From Vibrio algicola (lineage in GTDB: Bacteria; Pseudomonadota; Gammaproteobacteria; Enterobacterales; Vibrionaceae): a stretch of 64,000 nt of DNA. The notes beneath the pieces are model-generated. The model made no database searches. It was not told the DNA's origin and saw only the letters and a list, made by a program, of their open reading frames with translations. The DNA lies in assembly GCF_009601765.2 (NCBI RefSeq), contig NZ_CP045699.1, positions 682,001-746,000 of the forward strand, read 5' to 3'. Numbering within the stretch: position 1 is the first letter of the stretch; the number at the start of each line of letters is the position of its first letter. Of the stretch, positions 9,442-18,679 are shown one piece after another. Position numbers and translations under genes: made by a program.

Positions 9442-10914
9442 TTATGCTTTTTCTGGGATGTTTTCTAAAATAGCAATCATTTGTTCCCAGTATAGTGCCA
9501 CAGTGGCGATCTCTACTTTCTCGTCTGGAGAATGTGGGAATTTAATCGTAGGACCAAAAGAAATCATGTCCATTTCTGGGTAAGGTTTTTTGAATAAACC
9601 ACATTCAAGACCCGCATGGATCACCATGATGTTTGGTTTACGGCCATAAATACCTTCATAGACATCGCGGAATACGTGCATGATTTCAGAATCTGCATCG
9701 GGTTTCCAGCCTGGGTAAGCACCGTCCAGTTTTAAATTCGCATCGGCTAATTGAGCCAGAGAAGCTAATGTCCCTTCGACCATCTCGCGACCTGAGTCAA
9801 TCAATGAACGAATCAAACATAAGATGGTGATTTTGCCAGCTTCAGTGGTGATAACACCCACATTCAAAGAGGTTTCAACCACACCTTCAATTTTGTCATC
9901 CATACGGATCACGCCATTTGGACAAGCATTTAAGCTCGCAATAAAGCGCGCTTGGTCTGCTTGACTAAGTGGTGAGAATTGGCTTGTTTCTGCGGTTAAT
10001 TGTGTTTCAAGTGCGGTTTCTACTTGTCCTAGCTCTTGCTTAACCGTTTGAGTATATTGCTCAAATGCGGCAACCAATTCGGCTTGTTTATTTGCTGGTA
10101 GCGCTACAATGGCTGACGCTTCACGCGGGATGGCGTTACGCAGGCTACCACCTTGGAATTCAATCACTTGTAGAGCAAGATCTTGCGCCGATTCAGCAAG
10201 GAAGCGGCCTAAGATTTTATTGGCATTGCCACGACCAGTGTGAATATCACAACCAGAGTGACCGCCTTTAAGTCCTTTAACCGCAAGTTTTTGTTGTACT
10301 ACGCCGTCAGCCAGAGTACTACGTTCAATATCAAATACTAATGAAGCATTTACGCCACCGGCGCAGCCCATGTAAATTTCGCCTTCTTGCTCTGAATCGG
10401 TATTTAGTAGGATATCGGCTTCAAGCCAACCTGCTTTTAACCCAAACGCGCCAGTCATGCCCGCTTCTTCATCGATAGTCAGTAAAACTTCTAATGGACC
10501 ATGCTTAATTTCGTTTGAGGCTAAAACTGCTAGGCAAGATGCCATGCCCATACCGTTATCTGCGCCAAGCGTGGTGCCTTTTGCGGTTACCCAGTCACCA
10601 TCAATGTATGGTTGAATAGCATCGACTGCGAAATCGTGATCAGTGCCTTCATTTTTTTGTGGGACCATATCAATGTGTGCTTGTAGAGCAACAGTCTTCT
10701 TGGTTTCCATTCCAGCAGTGGCTGGTTTTTTGATAATAACGTTGCCGGTTTCATCACGGCGAACTTCTAAATTTTGTTCTTGTGCCCAAGATACGATGTA
10801 TTGCGCGAGTGCTTCTTCGTGCTTAGATGGGTGCGGAAAAGAACAGATTTTATCAAAGAATTGCCAAACAGGCTGAGGGGATAGTTGGCTGATTTCAGAA
10901 TGAGTTTTAGACAC
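9442..10914 (-). CDS. pepD: Beta-Ala-His (aminoacyl-histidine) dipeptidase, M20 family
   Basis: Cytosolic zinc dipeptidase of the M20C/PepD type that splits Xaa-His dipeptides such as carnosine. 490 aa, the usual length. Metal and catalytic motifs: ALQAHIDMVPQ near residue 80, TTLGADNGMG near 117, TIDEEAGMTGA near 148, and a C-terminal HAGLECG. The lid/dimerisation domain occupies roughly 200-380. The start is GTG at 10914, supported by AGGAG on the reverse strand just upstream. Single gene with its own terminator. Confidence 0.95.
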   Translation of the reverse strand: MSKTHSEISQLSPQPVWQFFDKICSFPHPSKHEEALAQYIVSWAQEQNLEVRRDETGNVIIKKPATAGMETKKTVALQAHIDMVPQKNEGTDHDFAVDAIQPYIDGDWVTAKGTTLGADNGMGMASCLAVLASNEIKHGPLEVLLTIDEEAGMTGAFGLKAGWLEADILLNTDSEQEGEIYMGCAGGVNASLVFDIERSTLADGVVQQKLAVKGLKGGHSGCDIHTGRGNANKILGRFLAESAQDLALQVIEFQGGSLRNAIPREASAIVALPANKQAELVAAFEQYTQTVKQELGQVETALETQLTAETSQFSPLSQADQARFIASLNACPNGVIRMDDKIEGVVETSLNVGVITTEAGKITILCLIRSLIDSGREMVEGTLASLAQLADANLKLDGAYPGWKPDADSEIMHVFRDVYEGIYGRKPNIMVIHAGLECGLFKKPYPEMDMISFGPTIKFPHSPDEKVEIATVALYWEQMIAILENIPEKA

Positions 10915-11320
10915 AAATGACTCCTAATGCGTAAATAGCAGTGGAAAAATAAAAGAACGTTAGAATAATGCACCTTGGATGCAAGGATGTACAGTGGAAA
11001 TAGGCTGATAATCGTGACTAAACAAGCTTTTTATGATGTCACAACGAGCTAAGATATTGCATTGTTCAACATCGGGTTTAACCTTTGGTGCGTTGTCAGA
11101 AGTACGCTCAATTATAGATGGCGATAAGGAAGAGCGCCAACGTACTCATGCGCCTTATTAATAGCCTGGCACATGCTAAACGATGCGAATTTTACCTTGG
11201 TTAATATTACGGCAAGATTTACCCGAACATGAAATAAAGCCAGTAAAAATGTTTTTATACTACGAAAACTGGTGATCTAAATCTCATTTCTAACCAAATT
11301 GATTATTTAGTAACTTTTCA

Positions 11321-11348
11321 TTGTAATTTAATTACCATTATGTATAAT
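11321..11348 (+). promoter_or_regulatory. Candidate sigma-70 promoter
   Basis: TTGTAA at 11321-11326, 16-bp spacer, then a perfect TATAAT at 11343-11348. Transcription would start near 11355 and reach the terminator at 11544-11571 after about 215 nt without a convincing open frame. Confidence 0.55.
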
Positions 11349-11543
11349 CTCTTCACTCCTTGATATTGGCGATTTTTAGTGTCAATAGCGAATAGCTTAT
11401 TCAAATTGAGCGTAGTCGATACTTGAGTGGTCGTTTCTTGCTTTTACGGCTTTTCATCCTACGATTTTGATTTGATTATTGTGTTTAAATACCCCTTATA
11501 TTTTAGAATTTCTCTAGCCATGATGGCTTTTTTAGATTCTACC

Positions 11544-11571
11544 AACCACCTTTGATAGGTGGTTTTTTTTT
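11544..11571 (+). terminator. Rho-independent terminator upstream of the NCS2 permease
   Basis: Stem AACCACC (11544-11550) with GGTGGTT (11558-11564), 7-nt loop, followed directly by a nine-T run. A weaker hairpin AGCC/GGCT followed by T6 lies just before it near 11517-11533. It lies 140 bases before the permease start. Confidence 0.85.
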
Positions 11572-11662
11572 GCCTGTTAATAAAATACTCAACGGTCTTA
11601 AATTCCGATTGCTTTGTGGCGGTTTTTTTGGAAAAATACACCACATTTTTTATCAATCGGTT

Positions 11663-11678
11663 GCGCAAACGATTAATT
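11663..11678 (+). promoter_or_regulatory. Candidate PurR operator
   Basis: GCGCAAACGATTAATT matches one complete half, CGCAAACG, of the PurR box and part of the other half. It sits 33 bases before the start of a purine-type NCS2 permease that is followed by gpt, which is the right context for PurR control. The second half-site is weak, so this is tentative. Confidence 0.5.
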
Positions 11679-11710
11679 GTGATAAAACGCCAACCTTTAG
11701 GAATATAAAC

Positions 11711-13006
11711 ATGTTAGAGAAGTACTTTAAGCTGTCGGAACACGGTACCACGATTAAAACCGAAATTTTGGCGGGAATGACCACATTTTTGACTATGGCT
11801 TATATCATTTTCGTCAATCCGGCTATTTTATCAAGCACTGGCATGGATCATGGTTCGGTGTTTGTGGCAACGTGTTTAGCGGCCGCGATTGGTTGTTTCA
11901 TTATGGGGCTTTACGCTAACTACCCAATCGCTCAAGCGCCAGGCATGGGTTTGAATGCCTTCTTTACTTACACTGTTGTACTTGGCATGGGGCATACATG
12001 GCAAATGGCATTAGCGGCGGTATTCTGCTCTGGTGTTTTATTTATCCTATTAAGCTTATTTAAGATCCGTGAGTTGATCATTAATGCTATTCCAGTTTCA
12101 CTTCGCCTAGGTATTTCAGCGGGTATTGGTTTGTTCTTAGCGCTCATCGCACTAAAAAATGCCGGTATTGTGGTGGGTAACCAAGCCACATTAGTCGGTG
12201 TTGGTGATCTGACCTCGATCCCTGCCATTCTTGGCGCAGTTGGTTTTATTCTGACGATTGTTTTAGTACAACGTGGTTATCGCGCTGCGGTTATGATTGC
12301 CATTTTAGCCACCACGGCTTTAGGTATTTTGGTCGGCAATGTTGAATATCATGGCGTGGTTTCTATGCCGCCAAGTATTGAACCGACTTTCTTACAATTA
12401 GATTTCTCGGCGATGACAGATGTCGGTATGATTTCTGTGGTGTTTGCTTTCTTATTTGTCGATTTATTTGATACTGCCGGCACTTTAGTCGGTGTAGCAA
12501 ATAAAGCAGGCTTTATCGGTAAAGATGGTAAAATCCCACGTCTTAATAAAGCATTATTATCAGACTCAACCGCCACCGCAATTGGCGCATTGTTAGGTAC
12601 ATCCAATACCACATCATTTGTTGAGAGTACCGCTGGCGTTGCAGTCGGTGGCCGTACAGGTCTAACCGCGGTAACCGTTGGTGTTTTATTCTTATTTGCA
12701 TTATTCTTTTCGCCATTAGCTGGAATGATCCCTGCTTATGCGACCACTGGTGCATTATTTTACGTTTCAATCTTGATGATGTCTGGCCTTGTTAATATTA
12801 AATGGGATGATTTAAGTGAAGCAGCTCCGGTTGCGGTAGTTTGTCTCCTTATGCCGTTAACTTTCTCTATCGCCGAAGGTATTGCGATGGGATTTGTCAC
12901 TTACGCTGCGATTAAATTGCTGAGCGGTAAAGCGCGTGAAGTGCATATTGGTGTTTGGATCCTAGCAGCTATTTTCTTGTTGAAAATTGCTCTCACTGGT
13001 GCGTAA
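11711..13006 (+). CDS. NCS2 family purine/xanthine-type permease
   Basis: Nucleobase:proton symporter of the NCS2 (AzgA-like/COG2252) family, 431 aa from ATG 11711. The protein begins MLEKYFKLSEHGTTIKTE and continues with ILAGMTTFLTMAYIIFVNP, the typical start of this family; the longer frame from 11552 runs through the terminator and is not believed. Family motifs include APGMGLNAFFTY near residue 80, the SAGIGLF segment, DLFDTAGTLVG and GTSNTTSFVES. About 12-14 membrane segments. gpt follows 51 bases downstream, so uptake and salvage of purine bases are probably co-expressed. Adenine, hypoxanthine or guanine specificity cannot be set by reading. Confidence 0.92.
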   Translation: MLEKYFKLSEHGTTIKTEILAGMTTFLTMAYIIFVNPAILSSTGMDHGSVFVATCLAAAIGCFIMGLYANYPIAQAPGMGLNAFFTYTVVLGMGHTWQMALAAVFCSGVLFILLSLFKIRELIINAIPVSLRLGISAGIGLFLALIALKNAGIVVGNQATLVGVGDLTSIPAILGAVGFILTIVLVQRGYRAAVMIAILATTALGILVGNVEYHGVVSMPPSIEPTFLQLDFSAMTDVGMISVVFAFLFVDLFDTAGTLVGVANKAGFIGKDGKIPRLNKALLSDSTATAIGALLGTSNTTSFVESTAGVAVGGRTGLTAVTVGVLFLFALFFSPLAGMIPAYATTGALFYVSILMMSGLVNIKWDDLSEAAPVAVVCLLMPLTFSIAEGIAMGFVTYAAIKLLSGKAREVHIGVWILAAIFLLKIALTGA

Positions 13007-13057
13007 TTTATTTACGGATCAGAAACATAACTATAATTGAAAAAACAGGTTTTTATT

Positions 13058-13522
13058 ATGAGTACTAAATTTATCGTAACTTGGGACAATATGCAGATGT
13101 ATTGTCGTCAATTGGCAGCTAAACAAATGCCAGCTGAACAGTGGAAAGGTATTGTTGGCGTGAGCCGTGGTGGTTTAGTTCCTGCGGCAATTTTGGCGCG
13201 TGAATTAGGCATCCGATATGTCGATACTATTTGTATCTCAAGCTATGACCATGATCACCAACGAGAAATGAAAGTACTTAAAACCATTGAAGGTGATGGT
13301 GAAGGTTTCTTGATCGTCGATGATTTAGTCGATAGCGGCGATACTGCTCGTCATATTCGTAAATTGTACCCGAAAGCCAAGCTTATCTGTGTGTGTGCTA
13401 AACCTGCAGGTCAAGAATTGGTTGATGATTACATTGTCGATATTGCGCAAGATACATGGATTGAACAACCGTGGGATATGACTCTGCAGTTTGAAGAGCC
13501 GGTTAATCGTAAGCAAAAATAA
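13058..13522 (+). CDS. gpt: Xanthine-guanine phosphoribosyltransferase
   Basis: Purine salvage enzyme that converts guanine, xanthine or hypoxanthine plus PRPP to the nucleotide. 154 aa from ATG 13058, which begins [20 protein letters not shown] as in Vibrio Gpt; the TTG at 13037 adds an unrelated stretch. The PRPP-binding motif is [14 protein letters not shown] near residue 85-100, and the base-site WIEQPWD is near the C-terminus. Follows the NCS2 permease and ends before a strong terminator. Confidence 0.96.
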   Translation: MSTKFIVTWDNMQMYCRQLAAKQMPAEQWKGIVGVSRGGLVPAAILARELGIRYVDTICISSYDHDHQREMKVLKTIEGDGEGFLIVDDLVDSGDTARHIRKLYPKAKLICVCAKPAGQELVDDYIVDIAQDTWIEQPWDMTLQFEEPVNRKQK

Positions 13523-13610
13523 TCGATACCCTTTAATTATTTTGGGTATTACGCTCTGGTTACTTAAAGCGGCAGTTTAAGTCTTAGGGAACGAAGTATT
13601 TAATTACTTG

Positions 13611-13654
13611 AAAAGCCTCATTAACGATACTAACTCGTTAATGAGGCTTTTTTA
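13611..13654 (+). terminator. Terminator after gpt
   Basis: A 17-bp perfect stem, arms 13611-13627 and 13635-13651 built around AAAAGCCTCATTAACGA, with a 7-nt loop and a run of T. Confidence 0.92.
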
Positions 13655-13707
13655 TTGTTATGATGAAGCATGTTGTGAATAGAAGTAGAAATCACGGAGA
13701 TAGGAAT

Positions 13708-13986
13708 ATGGCTAACTTTACTCATGATCCTAAAGTGGGTCGCTATCAAGTTGAAGTGGTGAGCGATCATTGGGCGCATCTCGATTATCATCGCAATCAA
13801 AATACTCTGGTTATCACCCATACCTTTGTGCCAGATGAGTTGCGTGGTCAAGGTTGCGGTAAGATTTTAATGGAAACAGTATTGGCTGATATTGACGCGA
13901 CAGGTCATAAAATCTTGCCAGTATGCCCTTTTGTTGAGGTTTATATTCAACGCCACCCACAATGGCAACATCTGCTAACCGATTAA
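13708..13986 (+). CDS. Small GNAT-fold N-acetyltransferase (COG2388 type)
   Basis: 92 aa from ATG 13708, preceded by GGAGATAGGAAT; the longer frame from 13660 starts inside the terminator tail and lacks a ribosome site. The protein shows the short GNAT core of the YidJ/COG2388 group: a beta strand with LVITHTFVPDELRGQGCGKILM (acetyl-CoA loop R-G-x-G-x-G, here RGQGCGK) and the closing motif PVCPFVEVYIQRHP. The substrate is unknown in this family. It lies between two terminator-separated units, so it is probably transcribed on its own or with frsA. Confidence 0.85.
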   Translation: MANFTHDPKVGRYQVEVVSDHWAHLDYHRNQNTLVITHTFVPDELRGQGCGKILMETVLADIDATGHKILPVCPFVEVYIQRHPQWQHLLTD

Positions 13987-14092
13987 GTTAATGTAATGGC
14001 AGGTTTTCAGGTAAAATCATGCTCATCAATGGAGTGTCACCATTGCACTTAGGCGCTGAGGTATAAGCTTTACTAGCGAAAGGACGTTTACC

Positions 14093-15334
14093 GTGGAAGA
14101 GAAAAGTAAAAACATATCAGAATCGTTGTTTAAAAAGCATCATCATGCGAGTGAAACTTCCAGTTTGGTTCAATACTTGTCTGAGAGCCAAACCTTATTA
14201 GAGGCAACTCAAGAGCGAACGCAAAGCGCTTGGTATCGAACCTTGCGTCGGGTGCAATGGAGTTGGCAAGGATTGGATCCGATTGAAACAGAATCAGTGC
14301 TCGCTCGAATCGCAAGCTCGGCTAATCATCACCAAGATTCGCCTTGGTTGGATACCATTGCCGGTTACCGCCCAGGAAATTGGTCTTATGAGTGGACACA
14401 GCAAGGTATGTCACACCAAATAAAAGCCAATGGATTAAAAGGGGAAGGGGCTTCCAATCAATGGTATCTCGCCAGTTTATGTTTCAGTATCGCCAGCTAC
14501 CCTCATTTGAATACCGATACCTTATCGCTACAAGCACAAATTTTGGTGAATAAAGCCTACTCAGAAGCGATGGAACACAGTCAATATATAACTAAAAAAC
14601 TGTCGATCCCTTTTGAAAATAAAAAAATTGAAGCGAACTTACACCTTCCTCATACCGAACGACCATTACCCGTTGTGATTGTTTGTGCCGGTATTGATAG
14701 TTTACAAACCGATATGTGGCGTATTTTCCGTGATTATCTTGCTGAGCATGAAATCGCGATGTTAACCATAGATATGCCAGGTATTGGCAGTAACACCAAC
14801 TGGAAGTTAACCGAAGATTCTTGTCGGCTGCATCGCGCGGTATTGCATGAGTTACGCAATATTCCTTGGGTCGATCATTTTAAAGTTGGCTTATTAGGCT
14901 TACGTTTTGGTGGCAATATACTGACCAGAATGGCATTTTTAGAGCAAGAGAAGGTGCACGCTTGCGTCTCACTCGGGGCGCCTATTCATGGTTTACTATC
15001 TACACCAGATAAATTTGCCCAAATGCCCAAAATGCATATTGATACCCTAGCATCGCGTCTAGGTAAAAAAGCGATAGATATTCCAAGTTTAGCCAAGCAG
15101 ATGAGCGCTTGGTCTTTGAAATCGCAAGGGATCCTATCCAGTCGTAGTACGCCAGTGCCTATTTTAGCCTTGGGTTTAGAGGGGGATCCGGTCGGCAGTA
15201 AAGAAGATAATCAAAGTGTTGCTCGTTTCAGCCAAGGTGGTAAAGCGATGCAATTGAGTAGCAAGTCAATTCACCAAGGGTATGAGCAAGCGCTCAAAAT
15301 TGCAGTTGATTGGTTAAAAGATGCGCTTAAGTAG
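14093..15334 (+). CDS. frsA: Esterase-like protein FrsA (alpha/beta hydrolase, fermentation-respiration switch)
   Basis: 413 aa, the family length, starting with GTG at 14093 after AAAGGAC. An N-terminal helical region (1-165) precedes an alpha/beta hydrolase core with PLPVVIVCAGIDSLQTD and the nucleophile-elbow position GLLGLRFGGN. The usual G-x-S-x-G serine is replaced by R-F, as also in E. coli FrsA, so absence of a classical nucleophile is a family trait. FrsA binds unphosphorylated EIIA-Glc in Vibrio and E. coli and influences fermentation; enzymatic claims for it are disputed. gpt, frsA, crl and proBA in this order are usual in Vibrio. Confidence 0.93.
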   Translation: MEEKSKNISESLFKKHHHASETSSLVQYLSESQTLLEATQERTQSAWYRTLRRVQWSWQGLDPIETESVLARIASSANHHQDSPWLDTIAGYRPGNWSYEWTQQGMSHQIKANGLKGEGASNQWYLASLCFSIASYPHLNTDTLSLQAQILVNKAYSEAMEHSQYITKKLSIPFENKKIEANLHLPHTERPLPVVIVCAGIDSLQTDMWRIFRDYLAEHEIAMLTIDMPGIGSNTNWKLTEDSCRLHRAVLHELRNIPWVDHFKVGLLGLRFGGNILTRMAFLEQEKVHACVSLGAPIHGLLSTPDKFAQMPKMHIDTLASRLGKKAIDIPSLAKQMSAWSLKSQGILSSRSTPVPILALGLEGDPVGSKEDNQSVARFSQGGKAMQLSSKSIHQGYEQALKIAVDWLKDALK

Positions 15335-15425
15335 TGACAAGTATAAGTAAACCGTTAACATGGATGTAAATGATTGATGCAGCAAATGATTGCATCAAAT
15401 AATAATAAGAAAAGGGAGAAACACT

Positions 15426-15818
15426 ATGACCGATATTGCTGCGGGTCCAACACATTTTCGTCTATTGAGTGCTTTAAGGGCTGTGGGGCCTTACTTGAGG
15501 GAATCAGATTGCCAGCCTGGCTTGTATTTATTTGATTGTTTATCAGTTTGTGTTGATGAAACCAAATCACCAGAATTACGAGAGTTTTGGGGGTGGTGGT
15601 TAAAGCTCGAGCGCGTTGAGCAAAATTTTGTGGCCAATTACTCTTATGGCAAATATGACGAAAAAGGACAATGGCTTGATCTTTCGGTTCCAAACAATGC
15701 GCAACCAGAAGTCGAGCGCACACTGGACGCCTTTCATAAAAAAATTGAAGCTGTATTGGTGACTCAATACGGTTTTACCATTAGTTCACATCAAGATTCC
15801 GTCGCAACTGAGTCTTAA
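15426..15818 (+). CDS. crl: Sigma-S-binding regulator Crl
   Basis: Crl binds RpoS and promotes its association with core RNA polymerase. 130 aa from ATG 15426, preceded by AAAAGGGAGAA; the longer frame from 15390 is not needed. Visible family features are RLLSALRAVGPYLRE at residues 9-23, the cysteine-bearing YLFDCLSVCVDE and REFWGWWLKLE around 53-63, the conserved tryptophan-rich block. Ends before a terminator, with proB 175 bases on. Confidence 0.93.
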   Translation: MTDIAAGPTHFRLLSALRAVGPYLRESDCQPGLYLFDCLSVCVDETKSPELREFWGWWLKLERVEQNFVANYSYGKYDEKGQWLDLSVPNNAQPEVERTLDAFHKKIEAVLVTQYGFTISSHQDSVATES

Positions 15819-15879
15819 TAAAAAGCATAATCGAGTGTGATAGGTTGTTTTTTAGCTCTTAGCTCGAAATATTCTCAAT

Positions 15880-15904
15880 AAAGGCGCATTGTTGCGCCTT
15901 TTCT
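15880..15904 (+). terminator. Terminator after crl
   Basis: Stem AAAGGCGCA (15880-15888) with TGCGCCTTT (15893-15901), tetraloop, T-run. Confidence 0.85.
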
Positions 15905-15993
15905 GCTTGTGAAATTCGGTTTGTATTGATAAAACAAAGGGTATATCTAATATAGGTGTTTTCACCTTAACGTTAACCTTTGACAGGAAATCC

Positions 15994-17121
15994 ATGTCTG
16001 CTCAAACACAGCATAAATCTCATACGATAGTGGTTAAGCTTGGTACTAGTGTACTGACTGGCGGATCGCTGAAAATCAATAAAGCGCGTATGGTTGATCT
16101 GGTTCGCCAATGCGCGATCCTCAAACAACAAGGCCACAAAGTGGTGGTGGTATCTTCTGGCGCGATCGCCGCAGGGCGTGAACATCTTGATTACCCCGCC
16201 TTACCGAATACCATGGCGAGTAAGCAATTGCTAGCCGCGGTTGGTCAAAGTCGTTTGATTCAAGTGTGGGAATCCTTGTTTGAGCTCTACGATATTAAAA
16301 TTGGTCAAATGCTACTAACCCGCGCCGATTTAAAAGATCGTGGGCGTTTTCTTAATGCGCGAGATACCGTCAATGCATTAACGGAGCAAGGGATCATCCC
16401 GATCGTGAATGAAAATGATGCGGTATCGATTTCAGAAATTAAAGTTGGCGATAACGATAACTTATCGGCGTTAGTGGGGATTTTATGTGGCGCAGACAAA
16501 TTATTATTATTAACCGATCAATCGGGGCTTTTTACTGCCGATCCGCGTAAAGACCTTAATGCGGAGCTGATCCGTGAGGTTAAAACCATTGATGAAACAT
16601 TACGTCAAATTGCCGGTGGCAGTGGCACTACGTTAGGCACGGGCGGTATGGCAACTAAACTGCAAGCGGCAGACATTGCTCGTCGTTCTGGTATTGAGGT
16701 GGTGATTGCCGCAGGCAGTAGCCCGAATGTGATTTTAGATGCATTGAGCGACAGCCCGCAAGGCACACGCTTTCTACCACTGCAAGAATCGCTAGAAAAC
16801 CGGAAACGTTGGATTTTAGCCGGCCCTGCTTCGGTTGGTGATTTGGTGATTGATGCTGGCGCGGCCAAAGCGGTGATTGAGCGTGGTAGCAGTTTATTGG
16901 CCAAAGGCATTACCGGAGTACAAGGAAATTTCTCGCGGGGTGATGTGGTTCGTCTGCGTGATCAAGTCGGACAATTACTGGCCAAAGGTATTGTGAGTTA
17001 TTCCAATTGCGAATTAGAGCAAGTGATTGGTAAGCATAGTAAAGATATTGAAGCAATCCTAGGATATGAGTATGGTTCCACCATTATTCATCGGGATGAT
17101 CTGGTGGTGATCCAGGAATAA
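15994..17121 (+). CDS. proB: Glutamate 5-kinase
   Basis: First enzyme of proline synthesis: ATP phosphorylation of glutamate to glutamyl-5-phosphate. 375 aa. An amino-acid kinase domain covers about 1-265, with [12 protein letters not shown] at the start, [14 protein letters not shown], and NENDAVS; a C-terminal PUA domain covers about 285-365. Feedback by proline acts on the kinase domain in this family. proA follows after 48 bases, and the two enzymes form the channelled first steps to glutamate semialdehyde. Confidence 0.97.
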   Translation: MSAQTQHKSHTIVVKLGTSVLTGGSLKINKARMVDLVRQCAILKQQGHKVVVVSSGAIAAGREHLDYPALPNTMASKQLLAAVGQSRLIQVWESLFELYDIKIGQMLLTRADLKDRGRFLNARDTVNALTEQGIIPIVNENDAVSISEIKVGDNDNLSALVGILCGADKLLLLTDQSGLFTADPRKDLNAELIREVKTIDETLRQIAGGSGTTLGTGGMATKLQAADIARRSGIEVVIAAGSSPNVILDALSDSPQGTRFLPLQESLENRKRWILAGPASVGDLVIDAGAAKAVIERGSSLLAKGITGVQGNFSRGDVVRLRDQVGQLLAKGIVSYSNCELEQVIGKHSKDIEAILGYEYGSTIIHRDDLVVIQE

Positions 17122-17169
17122 AACGTCAGGCTGTTGCTGGCGAGAATACAATCAAATTAGGGAAAAATT

Positions 17170-18420
17170 GTGGACTTAATCAAGATGGGCCAAGCGGCCA
17201 AAAAAGCTTCATTTCAATTAGCAACCGCGCCTACCGCGCAAAAAAATAATGCTCTGGCTATTATTGCCGATGAACTTGAAAGTAATGCCACCGCCATCTT
17301 AGCGGCGAATGCGAAAGATATTGAACTAGGTCGCGCTGCCGGTTTGACCGATGCGCTACTTGACCGCTTATTACTCAACCCACAACGTTTAGCGGATATC
17401 GCGGCAGATGTACGTAATGTGATTGGTTTGAACGATCCGGTTGGCAGTGAAATTGACAGTAAAATGCTCGAAAACGGCATGTCATTAGCGCGTCGTCGCG
17501 TCCCTCTTGGGGTGGTTGGGGTGATCTATGAAGCTCGCCCTAATGTGACCATTGATATTGCCGCACTGTGTCTTAAAACCGGTAATGCCAGTATTTTGCG
17601 TGGTGGTAAAGAAACCTTTTTCTCGAACGTGGAACTGGTGAAAGTGATCCAAGTGGCGTTAGAAAAAGCCGGATTACCTGCCGCATCAGTGCAATATATT
17701 GAAAAACCGGATCGTGAATTAGTCTCACAATTATTAAAGTTAGATGATTATGTCGATATGATCATTCCTCGTGGTGGCGCGGGTTTGCATAAAATGTGCA
17801 AAGAAAACAGCACCATTCCTGTGATCATTGGCGGCTTTGGTATCAGTCATATCTATATCGACGATAGTGCCGATTTAGCCAAATCAGTGGCTGTGGTTGA
17901 AAATTCAAAAGCGCAGCGTCCATCAGCGTGTAATTCATTGGATACTTTGTTGGTGCATGCAAGCGTCGCGGCGGAATTTTTATCGCAGCTGACGGATAAA
18001 ATCAATCAACAAGTGACTTTTGTGGTTGCCGATAGCGCCAAAGCTTTTTTAAAGCAAGCCGATAACAAACGTGATGCAGTAGACGGCGATTTTGATACCG
18101 AATGGTTAAGCTACACGCTAGGCATTAAAGTAGTGAAAAATATTGCTGAAGCGATTGAGCATATGCAAGTACATAACGCCAGTCACTCCGATGCCATCAT
18201 GACCGAGTCGTTACGTAATGCTGAGTTATTTATTAATTCAGCAGGTTCGGCGGCTGTGTATGTTAATGCCTCTACACGCTTCACTGATGGTGCTCAGTTT
18301 GGTCTAGGAGCCGAAGTTGCAGTATCGACCCAGAAGTTGCATGCACGCGGTCCTATGGGCCTAGAAGAGCTAACCAGCTATAAGTGGGTAGGAAAAGCGG
18401 ATTACTTGATCCGTAATTAA
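17170..18420 (+). CDS. proA: Gamma-glutamyl phosphate reductase
   Basis: NADPH-dependent reduction of glutamyl-5-phosphate to glutamate-5-semialdehyde. 416 aa starting at GTG 17170 after AGGGAAAA. The aldehyde-dehydrogenase-type fold is recognisable: Rossmann part with [14 protein letters not shown] (113-127) and the catalytic cysteine 254 in [11 protein letters not shown]. The C-terminal [28 protein letters not shown] is strongly conserved. Second gene of proBA. Confidence 0.97.
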   Translation: MDLIKMGQAAKKASFQLATAPTAQKNNALAIIADELESNATAILAANAKDIELGRAAGLTDALLDRLLLNPQRLADIAADVRNVIGLNDPVGSEIDSKMLENGMSLARRRVPLGVVGVIYEARPNVTIDIAALCLKTGNASILRGGKETFFSNVELVKVIQVALEKAGLPAASVQYIEKPDRELVSQLLKLDDYVDMIIPRGGAGLHKMCKENSTIPVIIGGFGISHIYIDDSADLAKSVAVVENSKAQRPSACNSLDTLLVHASVAAEFLSQLTDKINQQVTFVVADSAKAFLKQADNKRDAVDGDFDTEWLSYTLGIKVVKNIAEAIEHMQVHNASHSDAIMTESLRNAELFINSAGSAAVYVNASTRFTDGAQFGLGAEVAVSTQKLHARGPMGLEELTSYKWVGKADYLIRN

Positions 18421-18440
18421 ACTTAAAATCAAATGGACAA

Positions 18441-18469
18441 AAAAAAGCCCAAATCAAAACGATTTGGGC
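18441..18469 (-). terminator. Reverse-strand terminator hairpin
   Basis: Stem GCCCAAATC (18447-18455) with GATTTGGGC (18461-18469). On the reverse strand it is followed by eight T; on the forward strand there is no T-run. No annotated reverse-strand gene ends here, because lipA ends at 18680 behind another terminator, so it may end an unannotated small RNA. Confidence 0.7.
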
Positions 18470-18515
18470 ATAAAACAATTTTAGGAATTAATATGAAAAA
18501 GCAGAAGTAGGATAA

Positions 18516-18548
18516 GTTTTGGTTAACTTGACGGCCTGTAACCAAAAC
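18516..18548. other. Strong hairpin between proA and lipA
   Basis: Perfect 10-bp inverted repeat GTTTTGGTTA (18516-18525) / TAACCAAAAC (18539-18548) with a 13-nt loop. It is not followed by a T-run, so it is not an ordinary terminator. It lies between two terminators and could be the body of a small RNA. Confidence 0.5.
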
Positions 18549-18621
18549 CAGAATCTTGCTTGCTACATATAATAGGACTCGGCTTTTTTAGATAAGTTCA
18601 AAATTAAATGAAAAAAATTGA

Positions 18622-18658
18622 AAAAAGGCGAAAGATAGATAATACCTTTCGCCTTTTT
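18622..18658. terminator. Bidirectional terminator proA/lipA
   Basis: Stem AAAAAGGCGAAAG (18622-18634) with CTTTCGCCTTTTT (18646-18658). It carries A- and T-tracts on both sides, so it can stop transcripts from either direction; on the reverse strand it directly follows lipA. Confidence 0.88.
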
Positions 18659-18679
18659 AGTGTTCAATTAACGATAAAT

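Larger units (their letters stand above)
10915..11710. other. Long intergenic region between pepD and the NCS2 permease
   Basis: About 800 bases. It holds the pepD upstream region, a short forward frame at about 11033-11159 (42 codons, containing TFGALSEVRSIIDGDKEE) with no ribosome site, a promoter-like pair at 11321-11348, a strong terminator at 11544-11571, and a PurR-like box at 11663-11678. I recognise no tRNA, riboswitch or known protein. The 11.36-11.57 kb part may be a small RNA or an attenuated leader. Confidence 0.5.

Noticed and set aside
11033..11159. 42-codon forward open frame between pepD and the NCS2 permease
   Set aside because: No ribosome site, no recognised motif and short. 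It could be a gene remnant, but nothing supports calling it.
11552..11710. N-terminal extension of the NCS2 permease to 11552
   Set aside because: The extra 53 codons run through a terminator, lack family similarity, and the family start is at 11711.
14880..14940. Loss-of-function mutation in FrsA (missing serine)
   Set aside because: The same residue pattern occurs in E. coli FrsA, so it is a family trait and not a mutation here.
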